A stretch of 64,000 nucleotides of DNA from contig JAGBXW010000072.1 of assembly GCA_017629095.1 (NCBI GenBank), positions 1 to 64,000 of the forward strand, written 5' to 3'. The stretch's first letter is position 1. Each line of letters opens with the position of its first letter. Positions 8,853-18,600 of the stretch are shown here, one piece after another. The position numbers and the translations under genes were made by a program. The notes under the pieces are model-generated. The model did no database searches, was not told the origin of the DNA, and saw only the letters and a program-made list of their open reading frames with translations. Source of the DNA: Treponema sp. Its GTDB lineage: Bacteria; Spirochaetota; Spirochaetia; Treponematales; Treponemataceae.

Positions 8853-9308
8853 GTGGCACGAAGAAAGGGTAGGATTTTAGCCTTCCAAGCATTGTTTTCT
8901 TGGGATATGGGCAATAAGGATGTAGCTTCCTTGATGGATTTTCCTTGGGAACATGCTTTTAAAGATGATGTTCAGCAAGACGAGGATAAAACTGTGTCGG
9001 CTCCTCTTGGGCCAAAGGAAAGTGAAACCTTCGCTCGATTGTTGGTAGCTGGTACTATAGAGCATATAGAAGAAATTGATGCTTTGATTAAAAAGCATCT
9101 TGATTCATGGGAATTGCACCGAATCAATAAGGTAGATTTGGCGATTTTAAGAATCAGCGTCTATCCATTGTTATACCAAAAGGACTTGCATCCCTCAATT
9201 GTTATTAATGAGGCGGTGGATATTTCCAAGGAATTTGGTTCTGATGATTCTTATAAGTTTGTAAATGCTGTTCTTGATAATATAAAAAAAGAACTTGGAG
9301 GGAAGTAA
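8853..9308 (+). CDS. nusB: Transcription antitermination factor NusB
   Basis: Binds boxA RNA with ribosomal protein S10 and supports antitermination of rRNA operons. The 151-residue all-helical protein starts with ARRKGRILAFQALFSWDMG, the usual NusB opening. It ends with LHPSIVINEAVDISKEFGSDDSYKFVNAVLDNI, the conserved C-terminal half. A hydrophilic insertion of about 20 residues (around 33-52) lengthens the first helical hairpin. The start is GTG at 8853, six bases after the chaperone stop, and the TPR lipoprotein starts three bases after the NusB stop, so the three genes form a tight operon. Confidence 0.95.
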   Translation: MARRKGRILAFQALFSWDMGNKDVASLMDFPWEHAFKDDVQQDEDKTVSAPLGPKESETFARLLVAGTIEHIEEIDALIKKHLDSWELHRINKVDLAILRISVYPLLYQKDLHPSIVINEAVDISKEFGSDDSYKFVNAVLDNIKKELGGK

Positions 9309-9311
9309 AAG

Positions 9312-11063
9312 ATGAGGAAGGGAAGTTGTTTTATAGTTTGTTGTATGATTTTCCTTCTTGCTTCCTGTGGTCTTAAAAAAGAGGCTCAGTCTTTTAATAC
9401 CCTCTTGGAAACAGCTGACCTTCATATCGATTCAGGTGATGGAGGTTCAGCTGTAAGTGTTTTAAAGAATGCACGGGATGCGGCTCAAAGTCCTCTGCAG
9501 TTCCTTGGGGTATACAAGAGGCAAATTAATATTGGGGAAAAAAAAGAAGCTGAAAAAACATTAAAGGCTGGTATTCGTCAATATTCAGATAATCCTGAAT
9601 TGCATGCCGTGTACAGTTGGTTTTTATATGAAAATAAATCATTGTCTCAGGCACAAAGTCAAGCAGAAAAGTTGGAGGGAACGAAATATGCCTCTCTTCT
9701 TTCTCTTTTTCAGCTTAAAAAAGCGGGAGAAAAACAATCTGTAGATTATTTATCTGCTGATTTTGCATCAATCTATGCTTCTGCCTATCTTTCCACCCAA
9801 AACGATAAATGGCTTCAGAATGCGGCAGTGGTTTGTGCTGCTACCGGTGATTTTCAAAAAGCATTGGAGTATGGACAAGCTGCAAATCTTTCTGATCCTG
9901 TATTTTGGGCCTATGCCGCTTACGATGGGAAAAAATATACGGAAGCATTAGAGTATTTGTCCTTGTTTGAAAAGAATCCTCCGTCAGAGGCTTTGTTGTT
10001 GGCTTCTGATATACATACAATTTTAGGTGATATAGAAAGTGGTCGGCAGGTCAGAGAGGCATTAATTGATACAGGCACCGAAACTTTACCTGCTCAGCTG
10101 TACTTAAATGGTGCAAAGGATGCTCGAGAGAACAACGACCTAGTACAAGAAGCTGTGGCATTGTACCGTCTTTTGAAATTATATCCAGATAATGAAGAAG
10201 GTTTAGGAGCCTTGATGGAAATGGCTTTGCGGGTGCAGCTTGTTCCAGAAGAAAACAACCTTGCTAAGGCTCTTCGTGAGACAAAGCTCCGTTCTGCAGG
10301 GATGATTGCCTATGATATGTTGCCGAAAACTACTCCAGAACAGGTATTAGCCCTGTTGGATGCTTCTCACGCAAGAACAAATTCTGCTTACACTGCTGCC
10401 CTTGAGTATATTTATACTATCAGTCCACAAGTCAATCCACAGATGACAAAGGAAGAAAAGGAAGCTGCCGCATGGTTGCTGCTGGAGGCCTATAGTGGTG
10501 GAACTGCTAAAAATAGCGAAAAACTAGTGGAGGCCCTTGTTCCGGCTCTCATTTCTTTGGGACATCAGGAAGAGGCACGCCGTGTATTTGATGCTTCTTT
10601 AACGAACCGTTTTGACAGTGCTGATTATCAGGAACTGAAAGAGCAGTTGTCTGTTAAAGAGTGTGAATGTGCTGCCTATTTTGCTGTGGTAGGTGCCGGT
10701 GGGTATGTGGATGTTGACTTGGCTCAGAAGTTATTCGAATCTTTATTATCTGATCAGAGTCTGCGGTATCCTGAATTGGCTTCTACTAATAGTTATGAGG
10801 TGGAAATTCCTGTTTTAATTAATTTGGGAGAAATTTACGCTGGAAGAAGGAAGTTTGACGAAGCGTGGGATGTGTATACTCAGGCCGCTGGTCTTGCTTC
10901 TACTGCAAAAGAAAAGGCTGATATTTTGTATCGATTGGCTTGGCTTCAGCATCAAACGGGATTTTCAGAGGAATCAAAGCGTTCTTTAGAAAGTTGCCTC
11001 AAATATAACCCCTATCATCAGGATGCTAAAATTATGCAGATTCGGGTACCAAAAATTAAATAA
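9312..11063 (+). CDS. Lipoprotein with tetratricopeptide repeats
   Basis: A 583-residue protein. Its signal peptide ends in the lipobox LLASC (lipid Cys about residue 19), so it should be anchored to a membrane. The rest is helical and rich in Ala, Leu and Glu, with TPR-like helix pairs, for example ALEYGQAANLSDPVFWAYAA and the C-terminal stretch INLGEIYAGRRKFDEAWDVY. It probably works as a protein-protein scaffold in the periplasm. It closes the operon with the SurA-like protein and nusB and ends at a strong terminator. Partners are unknown; involvement in envelope assembly is inferred only from the neighbour. Confidence 0.8.
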   Translation: MRKGSCFIVCCMIFLLASCGLKKEAQSFNTLLETADLHIDSGDGGSAVSVLKNARDAAQSPLQFLGVYKRQINIGEKKEAEKTLKAGIRQYSDNPELHAVYSWFLYENKSLSQAQSQAEKLEGTKYASLLSLFQLKKAGEKQSVDYLSADFASIYASAYLSTQNDKWLQNAAVVCAATGDFQKALEYGQAANLSDPVFWAYAAYDGKKYTEALEYLSLFEKNPPSEALLLASDIHTILGDIESGRQVREALIDTGTETLPAQLYLNGAKDARENNDLVQEAVALYRLLKLYPDNEEGLGALMEMALRVQLVPEENNLAKALRETKLRSAGMIAYDMLPKTTPEQVLALLDASHARTNSAYTAALEYIYTISPQVNPQMTKEEKEAAAWLLLEAYSGGTAKNSEKLVEALVPALISLGHQEEARRVFDASLTNRFDSADYQELKEQLSVKECECAAYFAVVGAGGYVDVDLAQKLFESLLSDQSLRYPELASTNSYEVEIPVLINLGEIYAGRRKFDEAWDVYTQAAGLASTAKEKADILYRLAWLQHQTGFSEESKRSLESCLKYNPYHQDAKIMQIRVPKIK

Positions 11064-11080
11064 AGCCGATGTGGTAAAAA

Positions 11081-11132
11081 AAAGGCCATTGCCTAAAAGG
11101 ATTAAAATAAATCCTTTTAGGCAATGGCCTTT
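11081..11132. terminator. Strong bidirectional terminator
   Basis: Perfect 22-bp inverted arms (11081-11102 and 11111-11132) with an eight-base loop, A-rich on the left and T-rich on the right. It is shared by the TPR lipoprotein gene and the convergent groES gene. Confidence 0.92.
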
Positions 11133-11148
11133 ATGTTTGTAAAAAATC

Positions 11149-11415
11149 TTACTTGATGATGGCGATAATATCGTCAGCCTTCAAAATCAAGTGATCTTCA
11201 CCTTCAATCTTGATGTTTGTACCGGAATACTTATCGTACATAATCCGATCTCCATCTTTTACCTTGATTTTTTCCTTGTCGTCACCAACTGCAATTACAA
11301 CAGCAATCTGAGTTTTTTCTTGTGCTGTATCAGGAATGATAATTCCGCTGGCAGTTTTAGACTCAGTTTTTTCTGTTTTTACCAGAACACGATCCGCTAA
11401 AGGGATAACTTTCAT
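11149..11415 (-). CDS. groES: Co-chaperonin GroES
   Basis: Caps the GroEL folding chamber. The 88-residue protein is slightly short for the family. It carries the standard motifs: PLADRVLVK at the start, the mobile loop TESKTASGIIIPDTAQEK with the GroEL-binding hydrophobic triplet III, and the C-terminal ILKADDIIAII. GroEL is not adjacent, an arrangement I also recall for T. pallidum, so the two subunits must be coordinated from separate loci. The start ATG at 11415 has GGAGG upstream and a clear promoter with a palindrome inside its spacer. Confidence 0.96.
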   Translation of the reverse strand: MKVIPLADRVLVKTEKTESKTASGIIIPDTAQEKTQIAVVIAVGDDKEKIKVKDGDRIMYDKYSGTNIKIEGEDHLILKADDIIAIIK

Positions 11416-11455
11416 ATACTGTCCTCCATAGGATTATAACGAGTTTCTAGTATAA

Positions 11456-11484
11456 AATATACGTACAAATTGTACCTTCGTCAA
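11456..11484 (-). promoter_or_regulatory. groES promoter with a palindromic operator candidate in the spacer
   Basis: On the minus strand TTGACG (11479-11484) and TATATT (11456-11461) are separated by 17 bases. A perfect palindrome, GTACAAATTGTAC (11463-11475), fills the spacer. It does not resemble the CIRCE element of HrcA. A repressor bound there would block RNA polymerase. Confidence 0.6.
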
Positions 11485-11521
11485 GAAAATCGAGAAAATA
11501 TCTTGTATTATAATAGAAAGT

Positions 11522-11618
11522 TGTGTCAAAAATACACGGGACATGGATCCCATGTGATGATTGAGTCAAAATGATACACTGATAGGAGGGGAACAGAATG
11601 ATGTGTCAAAATGATACA
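11522..11618. repeat. Three imperfect dyad repeats at 40-bp intervals
   Basis: Copies begin at 11522, 11562 and 11602, exactly 40 bases apart. The second and third read TGAGTCAAAATGATACA and TGTGTCAAAATGATACA; the first is TGTGTCAAAAATACAC, one base shorter. Each is an imperfect dyad (TGTGTC / GATACA). The regular spacing, about four helical turns, places the copies on one face of the DNA, as expected for cooperative protein binding. Confidence 0.6.
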
Positions 11619-11678
11619 ATTTATTTACAGAAAAAAGGTGAAGGTAAATTTTTGACTCACCACCTTCTTAAAATATAG
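11598..11678 (+). CDS. Possible 26-residue leader peptide
   Basis: A short frame (MMCQNDTIYLQKKGEG, then KFLTHHLLKI) with a strong GGAGGGG ribosome site seven bases before the ATG. It lies in the 480-base gap between groES and the sigma-factor gene and reads toward the latter, 217 bases upstream. The third 40-bp-phased repeat falls inside it. It could be a regulatory leader or chance. Apart from this frame and the repeats, the gap is A+T-rich with no other gene visible. Confidence 0.3.
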   Translation: MMCQNDTIYLQKKGEGKFLTHHLLKI

Positions 11679-11895
11679 TAATTTTTATCCCCTGTCGGCA
11701 AGTCTTTTGTATATTTTTTTGAAATAAAATTTATGGTAAAAAAATATTTCTTTATATTATAAGCAAATATAAAGAAATTGTTGTATTTATTAAAAGTTGG
11801 CACGAAATTTGCTTTAGATATTATAGAATGATTGAATTGAAGGTCTGATTTCAAAGCCTTCTGTAGTGACTTGTTCTTGTTTGGAGGTAATTTTT

Positions 11896-12756
11896 ATGAG
11901 AGCAACAAACTTTGTGATGAATTCTGATGATAATATTCTTTCAATGTACTTGAAGGAAATAAATAAAATACCCCTGCTGACTCGGGAAGAAGAAGTTGAG
12001 TTGGCAACCAAGGCAGCCAAGGGAGACAAGACTGCTAAGGATAAGATTGTTCAGGCAAACTTACGGTTTGTGGTGAATGTGGCAAAGAAGTACCAGAATC
12101 ACGGCCTTGATTTGGTAGATTTGATTAGTGAGGGTAATATTGGTCTTATGACTGCCATTGAGCGCTTTGATGTTTCCAAGGGCTACCACTTCATTTCCTA
12201 TGCCGTATGGTGGATTCGTCAGGCAATATTGAAGGCTATTTGCGAAAAATCCCGCATGATTCGTTTGCCCTTGAACCGTGCTAATGAGTTGGTGCAGATT
12301 GAGCAGGCTCGTAAGTCAATTACAGCTGATAAAAGCGAGGAAGAAGAGATGACCCAAGTGGCTGAGATTCTAGGGTTATCTGGCCAGTTGGTGCGGGATC
12401 TTATCAATATTTCTCGTGATATGGTTTCCCTTGATGCACCTATGGGTACTGGAGATGATTCTTCTGTTTCACTGGGAGACAATACAGTGGATACCCGTTA
12501 CCAGTCTCCTGAAGATGAAGCCATGGAAAGCGTTATGCAGGATGAGTTAGAAAATGCTCTGGCAACCTTGTCACTGAAGGAGGCCCAGATTTTGAGGTAT
12601 CGTTTTGGCTTAAGTGGCAACAAGTCCATGTCTTTGAAGGAAGTGGGAGACAAGTTCAATTTGACAAAGGAGCGAATCCGCCAGATTGAAAAGAAGGCCA
12701 TCCGCCGTCTTCAATCTTCAGATTATGTGGAACGATTAGAGGCCTTTGTAGCATAA
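11896..12756 (+). CDS. RNA polymerase sigma-70 family factor (group 1/2 type, short)
   Basis: Directs RNA polymerase to promoters. The 286-residue protein has region 1.2 (NILSMYLKEINKIPLLTREEEVELA), region 2 (NLRFVVNVAKKYQNHGLDLVDLISEGNIGL, then the -10 recognition segment YAVWWIRQAI), a region 3, and region 4 with the helix-turn-helix TLKEVGDKFNLTKERIRQIE-like end (here MSLKEVGDKFNLTKERIRQI). It lacks the long region 1.1 and non-conserved region of a housekeeping RpoD, so it is an alternative or RpoS/RpoH-like factor. The start is ATG at 11896 with GGAGG eight bases upstream; an upstream in-frame start lacks a site. It follows groES in the conserved spirochaete block. Confidence 0.92.
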   Translation: MRATNFVMNSDDNILSMYLKEINKIPLLTREEEVELATKAAKGDKTAKDKIVQANLRFVVNVAKKYQNHGLDLVDLISEGNIGLMTAIERFDVSKGYHFISYAVWWIRQAILKAICEKSRMIRLPLNRANELVQIEQARKSITADKSEEEEMTQVAEILGLSGQLVRDLINISRDMVSLDAPMGTGDDSSVSLGDNTVDTRYQSPEDEAMESVMQDELENALATLSLKEAQILRYRFGLSGNKSMSLKEVGDKFNLTKERIRQIEKKAIRRLQSSDYVERLEAFVA

Positions 12757-12783
12757 GGTAAGGTGCAGGTAGAATGGCAGGAT

Positions 12784-12820
12784 GGCAGGATGGAGCAGTC
12801 TTTCCTGCCTTTTTTATTTT
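12784..12820 (+). terminator. Terminator after the sigma-factor gene
   Basis: Stem GGCAGGA / TCCTGCC (12784-12790 and 12803-12809) followed by a run of T. The T run overlaps the 3' end of the convergent recG gene. Confidence 0.85.
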
Positions 12821-14985
12821 AACCCGATTTCTCCAAGTTGACTAAAGGCATCACGACGAGCTAGTTCCAAAAGTTCCTTGTCTCGAACTGGATCTGCCAA
12901 GCCCAAGGTAAGATAACCTGATTGCTGGATGCCAGTTACTTCCCCGGGGCCACGGAGCTTTAAGTCCTCCTCTGCAATCACAAAGCCGTCGGTGGTTTCT
13001 CGTAATACCTTCATCCGCTCCTTTCCTGTTTCTGTAATGTTTTTGCCATAAATCAAAAAGCAATAGGATTGCAGGCTGCCACGGCCCACACGTCCCCGTA
13101 GCTGGTGCAAAGCGGCCATACCGAATCGGTCTGCATGTTCAATGACCATACAGGTGGCGTTTGCCACGTCCACACCAACTTCTACTACACTGGTGGCTAC
13201 AAGAATCTTGATTTCACCCTTACGGAATTCATCAAGAATGCGGTGCTGCTCAGCTTCCTCGGTACGGGAGTGGATGACGGCCATGGGAACTCCAGGATAC
13301 ACCTGGGTGGACAAAAACTGGAACATATCTTGGGCTGATTTTATTCCAGAAAGGCCACCAGAGGGAGCTTCCTGATCATTTTCTGTAGAAGCAATTTCTT
13401 CTATCAGTGGGTACACAAAGTAGGCTTGGTGGCCAGCATAGAGTTCCCTCTGTACATACTGGTATACATTGGTTTCGTTTCCCATGCGGGTAAGGTAGGT
13501 CTTGATGGGAAGGCGGCCTGCTGGCATGGTCTTGATGATGGAAATGTCCAAGTCTCCAAAGGCGGTGAGGGCCAGTGTTCGGGGAATGGGGGTGGCACTG
13601 AGCATAAGGAGGGAGGGCACGGTGTAAACCTCCTTTTCTGGAATTTTTTGTCGGCCTTTTTCTAGGATGGCATTTCGTTGTAAAACTCCAAAGCGGTGCT
13701 GCTCGTCAATTACCACCAGATGAAGGTTTGCATACTGGATATTCTTGGAAAAAAGAGCATGGGTTCCAATGACAATATCGATAGAGCCTGCTGCCAGTGC
13801 TTGCATCAAGGGCCCCCTGTTTGCCGCCTTGATGTTACCAGTAAGATAGGCTAAGCGAACGGCTGCTGGCTCCAGCATTTTAGCAGCATTTTCTGCGTGT
13901 TGTCGTGCCAGCAATTCTGTGGGAGCCATTAAGGCACATTGTCCACCCCAGTCCACGATTCTCAAACAGGCAAAGAAGGCGGCTAAGGTTTTTCCAGAAC
14001 CTACATCTCCTTGTACCAGACGAGCCATGGTGTAGGGCTGTTGTCCCACCGCTCCAGTGCAGCGGCTTTTTTCACATTGATCTAGGTCATGGTTTATATC
14101 GGTGATGCAAAGCTTTTGGCCTGCTGTCAGCTGGAAGGGGAGGGCGGCCAAGAGTTTTTCCTGTCGTGGAGAAAGGCTTTCTAAAAAAGCTGCCTCTTGC
14201 TCTGGGCCAAAGGTGGTATCCTGAACTTGAGCCGGCTCTAGGTCTGGCAGTCGTCCCTTGTGAAGCAATGCTCGCCCACCAATAGCCAGCTGAAAAAAAT
14301 ACAGTTCCTCGTAAATCAAGGTTTTTCGAGCTTCCAGTGCATCGGCCAAGGTTTTGGGCTGGTGCATATTGGCAATGGCACGTGCTTTTCCCATAAGGGC
14401 TCGTTTTTGCAATATTTCTTGTGGAAGCTCATCTTCAATACCTCGTCCGTATTCTTGCAATGCTCGTTTTACTGCCTGCCTGATGTGGCCGTTGGAAAGA
14501 CCTGCAGTCAAGGGGTAAATGGGAATGACTTGGGAGCCGGGAACCGTCTTGTTTTGCCAGTCCTGGAGATTACCCTTGTCAGTAATTTTTTCTGCCTCAA
14601 AGGAAGTTGACTGAAGTTGGTTGTATTTTAAGGAAAATTGACCTGTAACGGCGATGATGGCTCCCACTGGCAAGGATTTTTCTAAAAAGGGGCGGTTAAA
14701 GGCCACAAGCTCCCCTCGTCCGCTAGCATCAGCAATGGCGATTTTCAGGGTTTTCATCCTGCCGTAGCCAAACCAGCTATGGCCAATAACTTGGGCTATG
14801 GTATGAACCTTCTGTTCCCTAAATTGAGCGAGGGGAACAGGTTGAGTTCTGTCTTCCCAATCCTTGGGATAATAGCTGAGAAGATCTGCAATGGTATAGA
14901 TGCCAATGTTGGCAAAGAGGCGAGCTTTTGCTGGCCCAATACCAGAGAGAGTGGAGATAGGAGTTTCTATTTCCTTAAGCTTCAT
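12814..14985 (-). CDS. recG: ATP-dependent DNA helicase RecG
   Basis: A branch-migration helicase that remodels stalled replication forks and Holliday junctions. The 723-residue protein has the N-terminal wedge domain with its OB fold (LSGIGPAKARLFANIGIYTIADLLSYYPKDWEDR at the start). It then has superfamily 2 helicase motifs: Walker A LVQGDVGSGKTLAA, the DEQH box (VVIDEQHRFGVLQR), LMLSATPIPRTLAL, and motif VI QLRGRVGRG. Length is normal. It is the last gene of dnaE-yggT-recG, starting 15 bases after yggT. Its end overlaps the terminator of the sigma-factor gene. Confidence 0.97.
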   Translation of the reverse strand: MKLKEIETPISTLSGIGPAKARLFANIGIYTIADLLSYYPKDWEDRTQPVPLAQFREQKVHTIAQVIGHSWFGYGRMKTLKIAIADASGRGELVAFNRPFLEKSLPVGAIIAVTGQFSLKYNQLQSTSFEAEKITDKGNLQDWQNKTVPGSQVIPIYPLTAGLSNGHIRQAVKRALQEYGRGIEDELPQEILQKRALMGKARAIANMHQPKTLADALEARKTLIYEELYFFQLAIGGRALLHKGRLPDLEPAQVQDTTFGPEQEAAFLESLSPRQEKLLAALPFQLTAGQKLCITDINHDLDQCEKSRCTGAVGQQPYTMARLVQGDVGSGKTLAAFFACLRIVDWGGQCALMAPTELLARQHAENAAKMLEPAAVRLAYLTGNIKAANRGPLMQALAAGSIDIVIGTHALFSKNIQYANLHLVVIDEQHRFGVLQRNAILEKGRQKIPEKEVYTVPSLLMLSATPIPRTLALTAFGDLDISIIKTMPAGRLPIKTYLTRMGNETNVYQYVQRELYAGHQAYFVYPLIEEIASTENDQEAPSGGLSGIKSAQDMFQFLSTQVYPGVPMAVIHSRTEEAEQHRILDEFRKGEIKILVATSVVEVGVDVANATCMVIEHADRFGMAALHQLRGRVGRGSLQSYCFLIYGKNITETGKERMKVLRETTDGFVIAEEDLKLRGPGEVTGIQQSGYLTLGLADPVRDKELLELARRDAFSQLGEIGLK

Positions 14986-15000
14986 TAAAATGCTCTTTTG

Positions 15001-15585
15001 TTAAAAAGGGAGCCCAGTTAAAAGTCTCACGATGATGGAAAAAAGAATGCTTCCAATAAGCCGCACTACAAAAAGGGCTATAATGGTGATGATGTAGGCG
15101 GTCTTCTGTGTCATGAAGGTATTTCGTCCACGGAAGATGCCTGCAATCTTGTATACAATGGGATTCAAAGTGCTGTCTAGGCTGTACCAAAAGGAACCCC
15201 CTCCCTTTCCGAGAAAGAGGGCCACAAGACGAATAATCAGCAGAATTATGAGGAATCCTATGAGTGATGCTACAATGGACCAAGCCATGGAAACTGTTGA
15301 TGCCAAGATATATCCCACTCCTAAGCGACCTGTTCTGGCAATGTTGGAAAAGATATTGGAAACTGCCACCAAGAGTCCTAAAGACAGAATGGGGCTAAAA
15401 TCAATATTTCCAAGCCGAAGGAATCTGAATCTGTGGAAATAATTCATGTAGGGGTCACAGAGTGTTGCCATAAAATGACCAAACTTTGAGTAGTTGAGAC
15501 TGGGAATCCAAGTGAGGATGATTCTCACAAAGCACATCATGGTATAGAGACTGATGGCAGCTGCTAATAAACTAAAAATTATCAT
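15001..15585 (-). CDS. YggT family integral membrane protein, two-domain form
   Basis: A 194-residue membrane protein with two copies of the YggT unit. The first runs about residues 1-95 (FVRIILTWIPSLNY then CDPYMNYFHRF), the second about 100-194 (LIIRLVALFLG then YSLDSTLNPIVYKIAGIFRGR). It has four to five hydrophobic segments. YggT proteins have been linked to osmotic tolerance and to envelope or division functions in other bacteria, but the mechanism is not known. The start ATG at 15585 has AGGAG upstream. It lies between dnaE and recG in the same direction, and cotranscription is likely. Confidence 0.85.
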   Translation of the reverse strand: MIIFSLLAAAISLYTMMCFVRIILTWIPSLNYSKFGHFMATLCDPYMNYFHRFRFLRLGNIDFSPILSLGLLVAVSNIFSNIARTGRLGVGYILASTVSMAWSIVASLIGFLIILLIIRLVALFLGKGGGSFWYSLDSTLNPIVYKIAGIFRGRNTFMTQKTAYIITIIALFVVRLIGSILFSIIVRLLTGLPF

Positions 15586-15618
15586 GGTACACTCCTGTTT
15601 TTTCCTGATGGAGGAAGT

Positions 15619-18600
15619 TTATTCTTTCCACACTTGGCTCACCATAGGTTGCATCTCCAGTTCATGTATAAAATAATCTGAACAAGAAACCTTCATCATA
15701 GGATTTGCCTTGATTATCTGATGGCCAGTGGGTGTGTCTATATGAAAATATACACAAGAATTACCACTAGAACCAAATAGATAATCACGTAATCCATAAA
15801 TTTGTTGCTCATCTTTCAGGGTGGAATCGATTTTGATGTGAAGATCCCAGTTGGTTTTCAGTTTAAGATTACCCATGTCTAAAATCTCATCAACTAAAAA
15901 GGAGGGGGTATCTCCACGTCCTTTGTCCACCTTGCCAGAAAGTGCCACTACCATGTCATCTGCCAAATTACTTCGCTGGAGCTCCCAGATTTTTGGAAAG
16001 AAGGTGATTTCAATTTCGCCTTCCATGTCCTCTAGCTTGCCAAAGGCCATGGAAGAACCCTTCTTGGTGACAATAGGCCGTAATTCTTTTAGCTGGCCAA
16101 TGATGGTATATTGCTTGTCACTTTGAGAGCGCTCCATGGTGGTGGCTGTTAAGGTGCAGGCATTTTTAATCAAGTCCTTGTAATCATCTAAGGGGTGGCC
16201 AGATACATAGCAGCCAATACATTCCTTTTCCAGTGTCAGTAAATCTTGGTGAGGCATTTCATCCATGACACGGAATTCAAAGTCTACAAACTCCTTTTCA
16301 CCAGAATCTTCAAAGAGGCTGATTTGACCAAACTTACTGTTGGCCTGCTTTGCTTCGTTGTAGGCCACCGCTTCTTCCATGTTTGCTAGCAAGGTGGCTC
16401 GGTTTGTCCCTAGCTTGTCAAAAGCCCCTGTCTTGATAAGGACTTCCAACACTTTCTTGTTGATGTCGGAACTAGGAACACGGTCCAGCAAGTCCATAAA
16501 ATCCTTGTAAGGGCCATTCTTTTCTCGCTCACGAATAATGGCCTCTGCCGCTGCCTCACCCATGCCCTTGATTCCCATAAGACCAAACACAATTTCCCCG
16601 TCCACCACGTCAAAGTAGCAGCTGGAACGATTGATGTCAGGGGGCAGAATAGTCAAGCCCATGGCACGGCCTTCCTGCATGTAGGCGGGAAGCTTGTCCG
16701 CACTGGTGATTTCGTTGGTTAAGTTGGCGGCAATAAATTCTGCAGGAAAGTTTGCCTTGAGGTAGGCAGTACGGTAGGCCACGATGGAATAGGCGGCAGC
16801 ATGGCTCTTGTTGAATCCGTAGCCTGCAAAGGGAACCATGATTTCAAAGATATCGTCGGCGTGCTGTGCCTCAAAGCCATTTTTAACGGCTCCTTCTATA
16901 AATTTGCTCTTTTCTGCCGCCATTACCTCGGCTTTCTTTTTTCCCATGGCACGGCGCAGCATGTCTGCCCCACCTAAGCTATAGCCTGCAATTCGCTGGG
17001 CTACCTGCATAACCTGCTCTTGATACACCATAACGCCGTAGGTTTCTTCCAGAATGTCCTTTAAGCAGGGATCGGGATACTTGATTTTACTAGGATCGAA
17101 TTTTCCTTCGATGTAGTTGGGGATATAGTCCATGGGGCCTGGTCGGTACAGGGCGTTCAAGGCAACAAGGTCTTCCAGACGGCTGGGCTGGGCTTGTCGA
17201 AGAATTTTCTGCATTCCAGGACTTTCAAACTGGAATACTGCCGCCGTCTGGCCTGCACAGAACAGCTCAAAGGTTTTCTTGTCGTCTTCGGGGGCTTGGT
17301 CTGCACGGAAATTTTCGTAGCCAGGTCGTTTTCGGATGATGTGCTCTGCATGCTTGATGAGGGTAAGGGTTTTCAGACCCAGATAATCCATCTTTACCAA
17401 GCCACAGGGCTCGATGATGTCCATGGTAAACTGAACTGCTGTCTTTCCCGTGCGACTATCCTTGTACACAGGAGCCCAATCTGGAATGGCAGTCTTTCCG
17501 ATTACAATACCAGAGGCGTGGAGTCCTGTGTTGCGGTTCAAGTCCTCCATCTTTAGACACAGGTCGAACATTTCCTTGTACCGAGGGTCGTTCCGGTAGG
17601 GAGCTAGCTGTCCTGAATCCTTCATTTTTTCGTTGACCTCAAAGGCATCCTTCAAGTGGGCCTTGGGGTTGTCTGGTACCAGCTTTGTGAGCATGTTCAC
17701 TTCATTCAGGGGAATATCCAGAACTCGACCTACGTCCTTCATTACCGCCTTGGCCTTGAGGGTGTTGAAGGTAACGATGTGTGCTACCTGCTCGTCTCCG
17801 TACTTTTGCCGAGTATAGTCGATTACTGCCTGACGCCCTTCGTTACACAGGTCAATATCAAAGTCAGGCATGGAGATTCGCTCAGGATTCAAGAATCGCT
17901 CAAACAGGAGGTTGTAGCGGAAGGGGTCTACGTCGGTAATGGTCATGGCATAGGCAACTAAGGAACCTGCACCTGAACCACGGCCTGGTCCCACAGGAAT
18001 GTCATTTTGCTTTGCCCAGTTGATAAAGTCCCACACAATCAAGAAATAGCCAGAAAATCCCATCTTGAAAATTACAGAAAGCTCATGCTCCGCTCTCTCT
18101 CGAATCTGGTCGGTAATAGTTTTATATCGTTTTTCAAGGCCCGTGTACACCAAGTGTCGCACATAATCGTCCTGAGTGGCAAATTCTGGTGGAATCTGGT
18201 ACACTGGCAAACAATCTTTAAGCTGCTCTGTGGAAAATTGAGGAATGGTCACATCGCACATATCTGCAATTTTCACCGTGTTTTCCATCATTTCTGGGTA
18301 GTCAGGAAAAAGCTCCGCCATTTCTTCGGCACTTTTCATGTAGAATTCGCTGTTGTAGGGATTTCGTCGCTTGGGGTCACTTCTCGTTTCCTTTCGACCA
18401 ATACAGAGCATTACATCCTGCACCACCTGGTCTTCCTTCAATACAAAGTGGATATCGTTTGTTACCACCATGGGAACATCTAATTTTTTTGCAATGTCGA
18501 TGAGGAGGGGAGCAACCTTCTTTTGCTCAGAAATACCGTGATCCTGCAATTCTACAAAGAAATTTTCCTTACCAAAAATTTCTTGATACTGTCGCACAAA

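Noticed and set aside
12764-12795. ATGGCAGG tandem repeat before the sigma-factor terminator
   Set aside because: Two short copies that partly form the terminator stem; no sign of a separate role.
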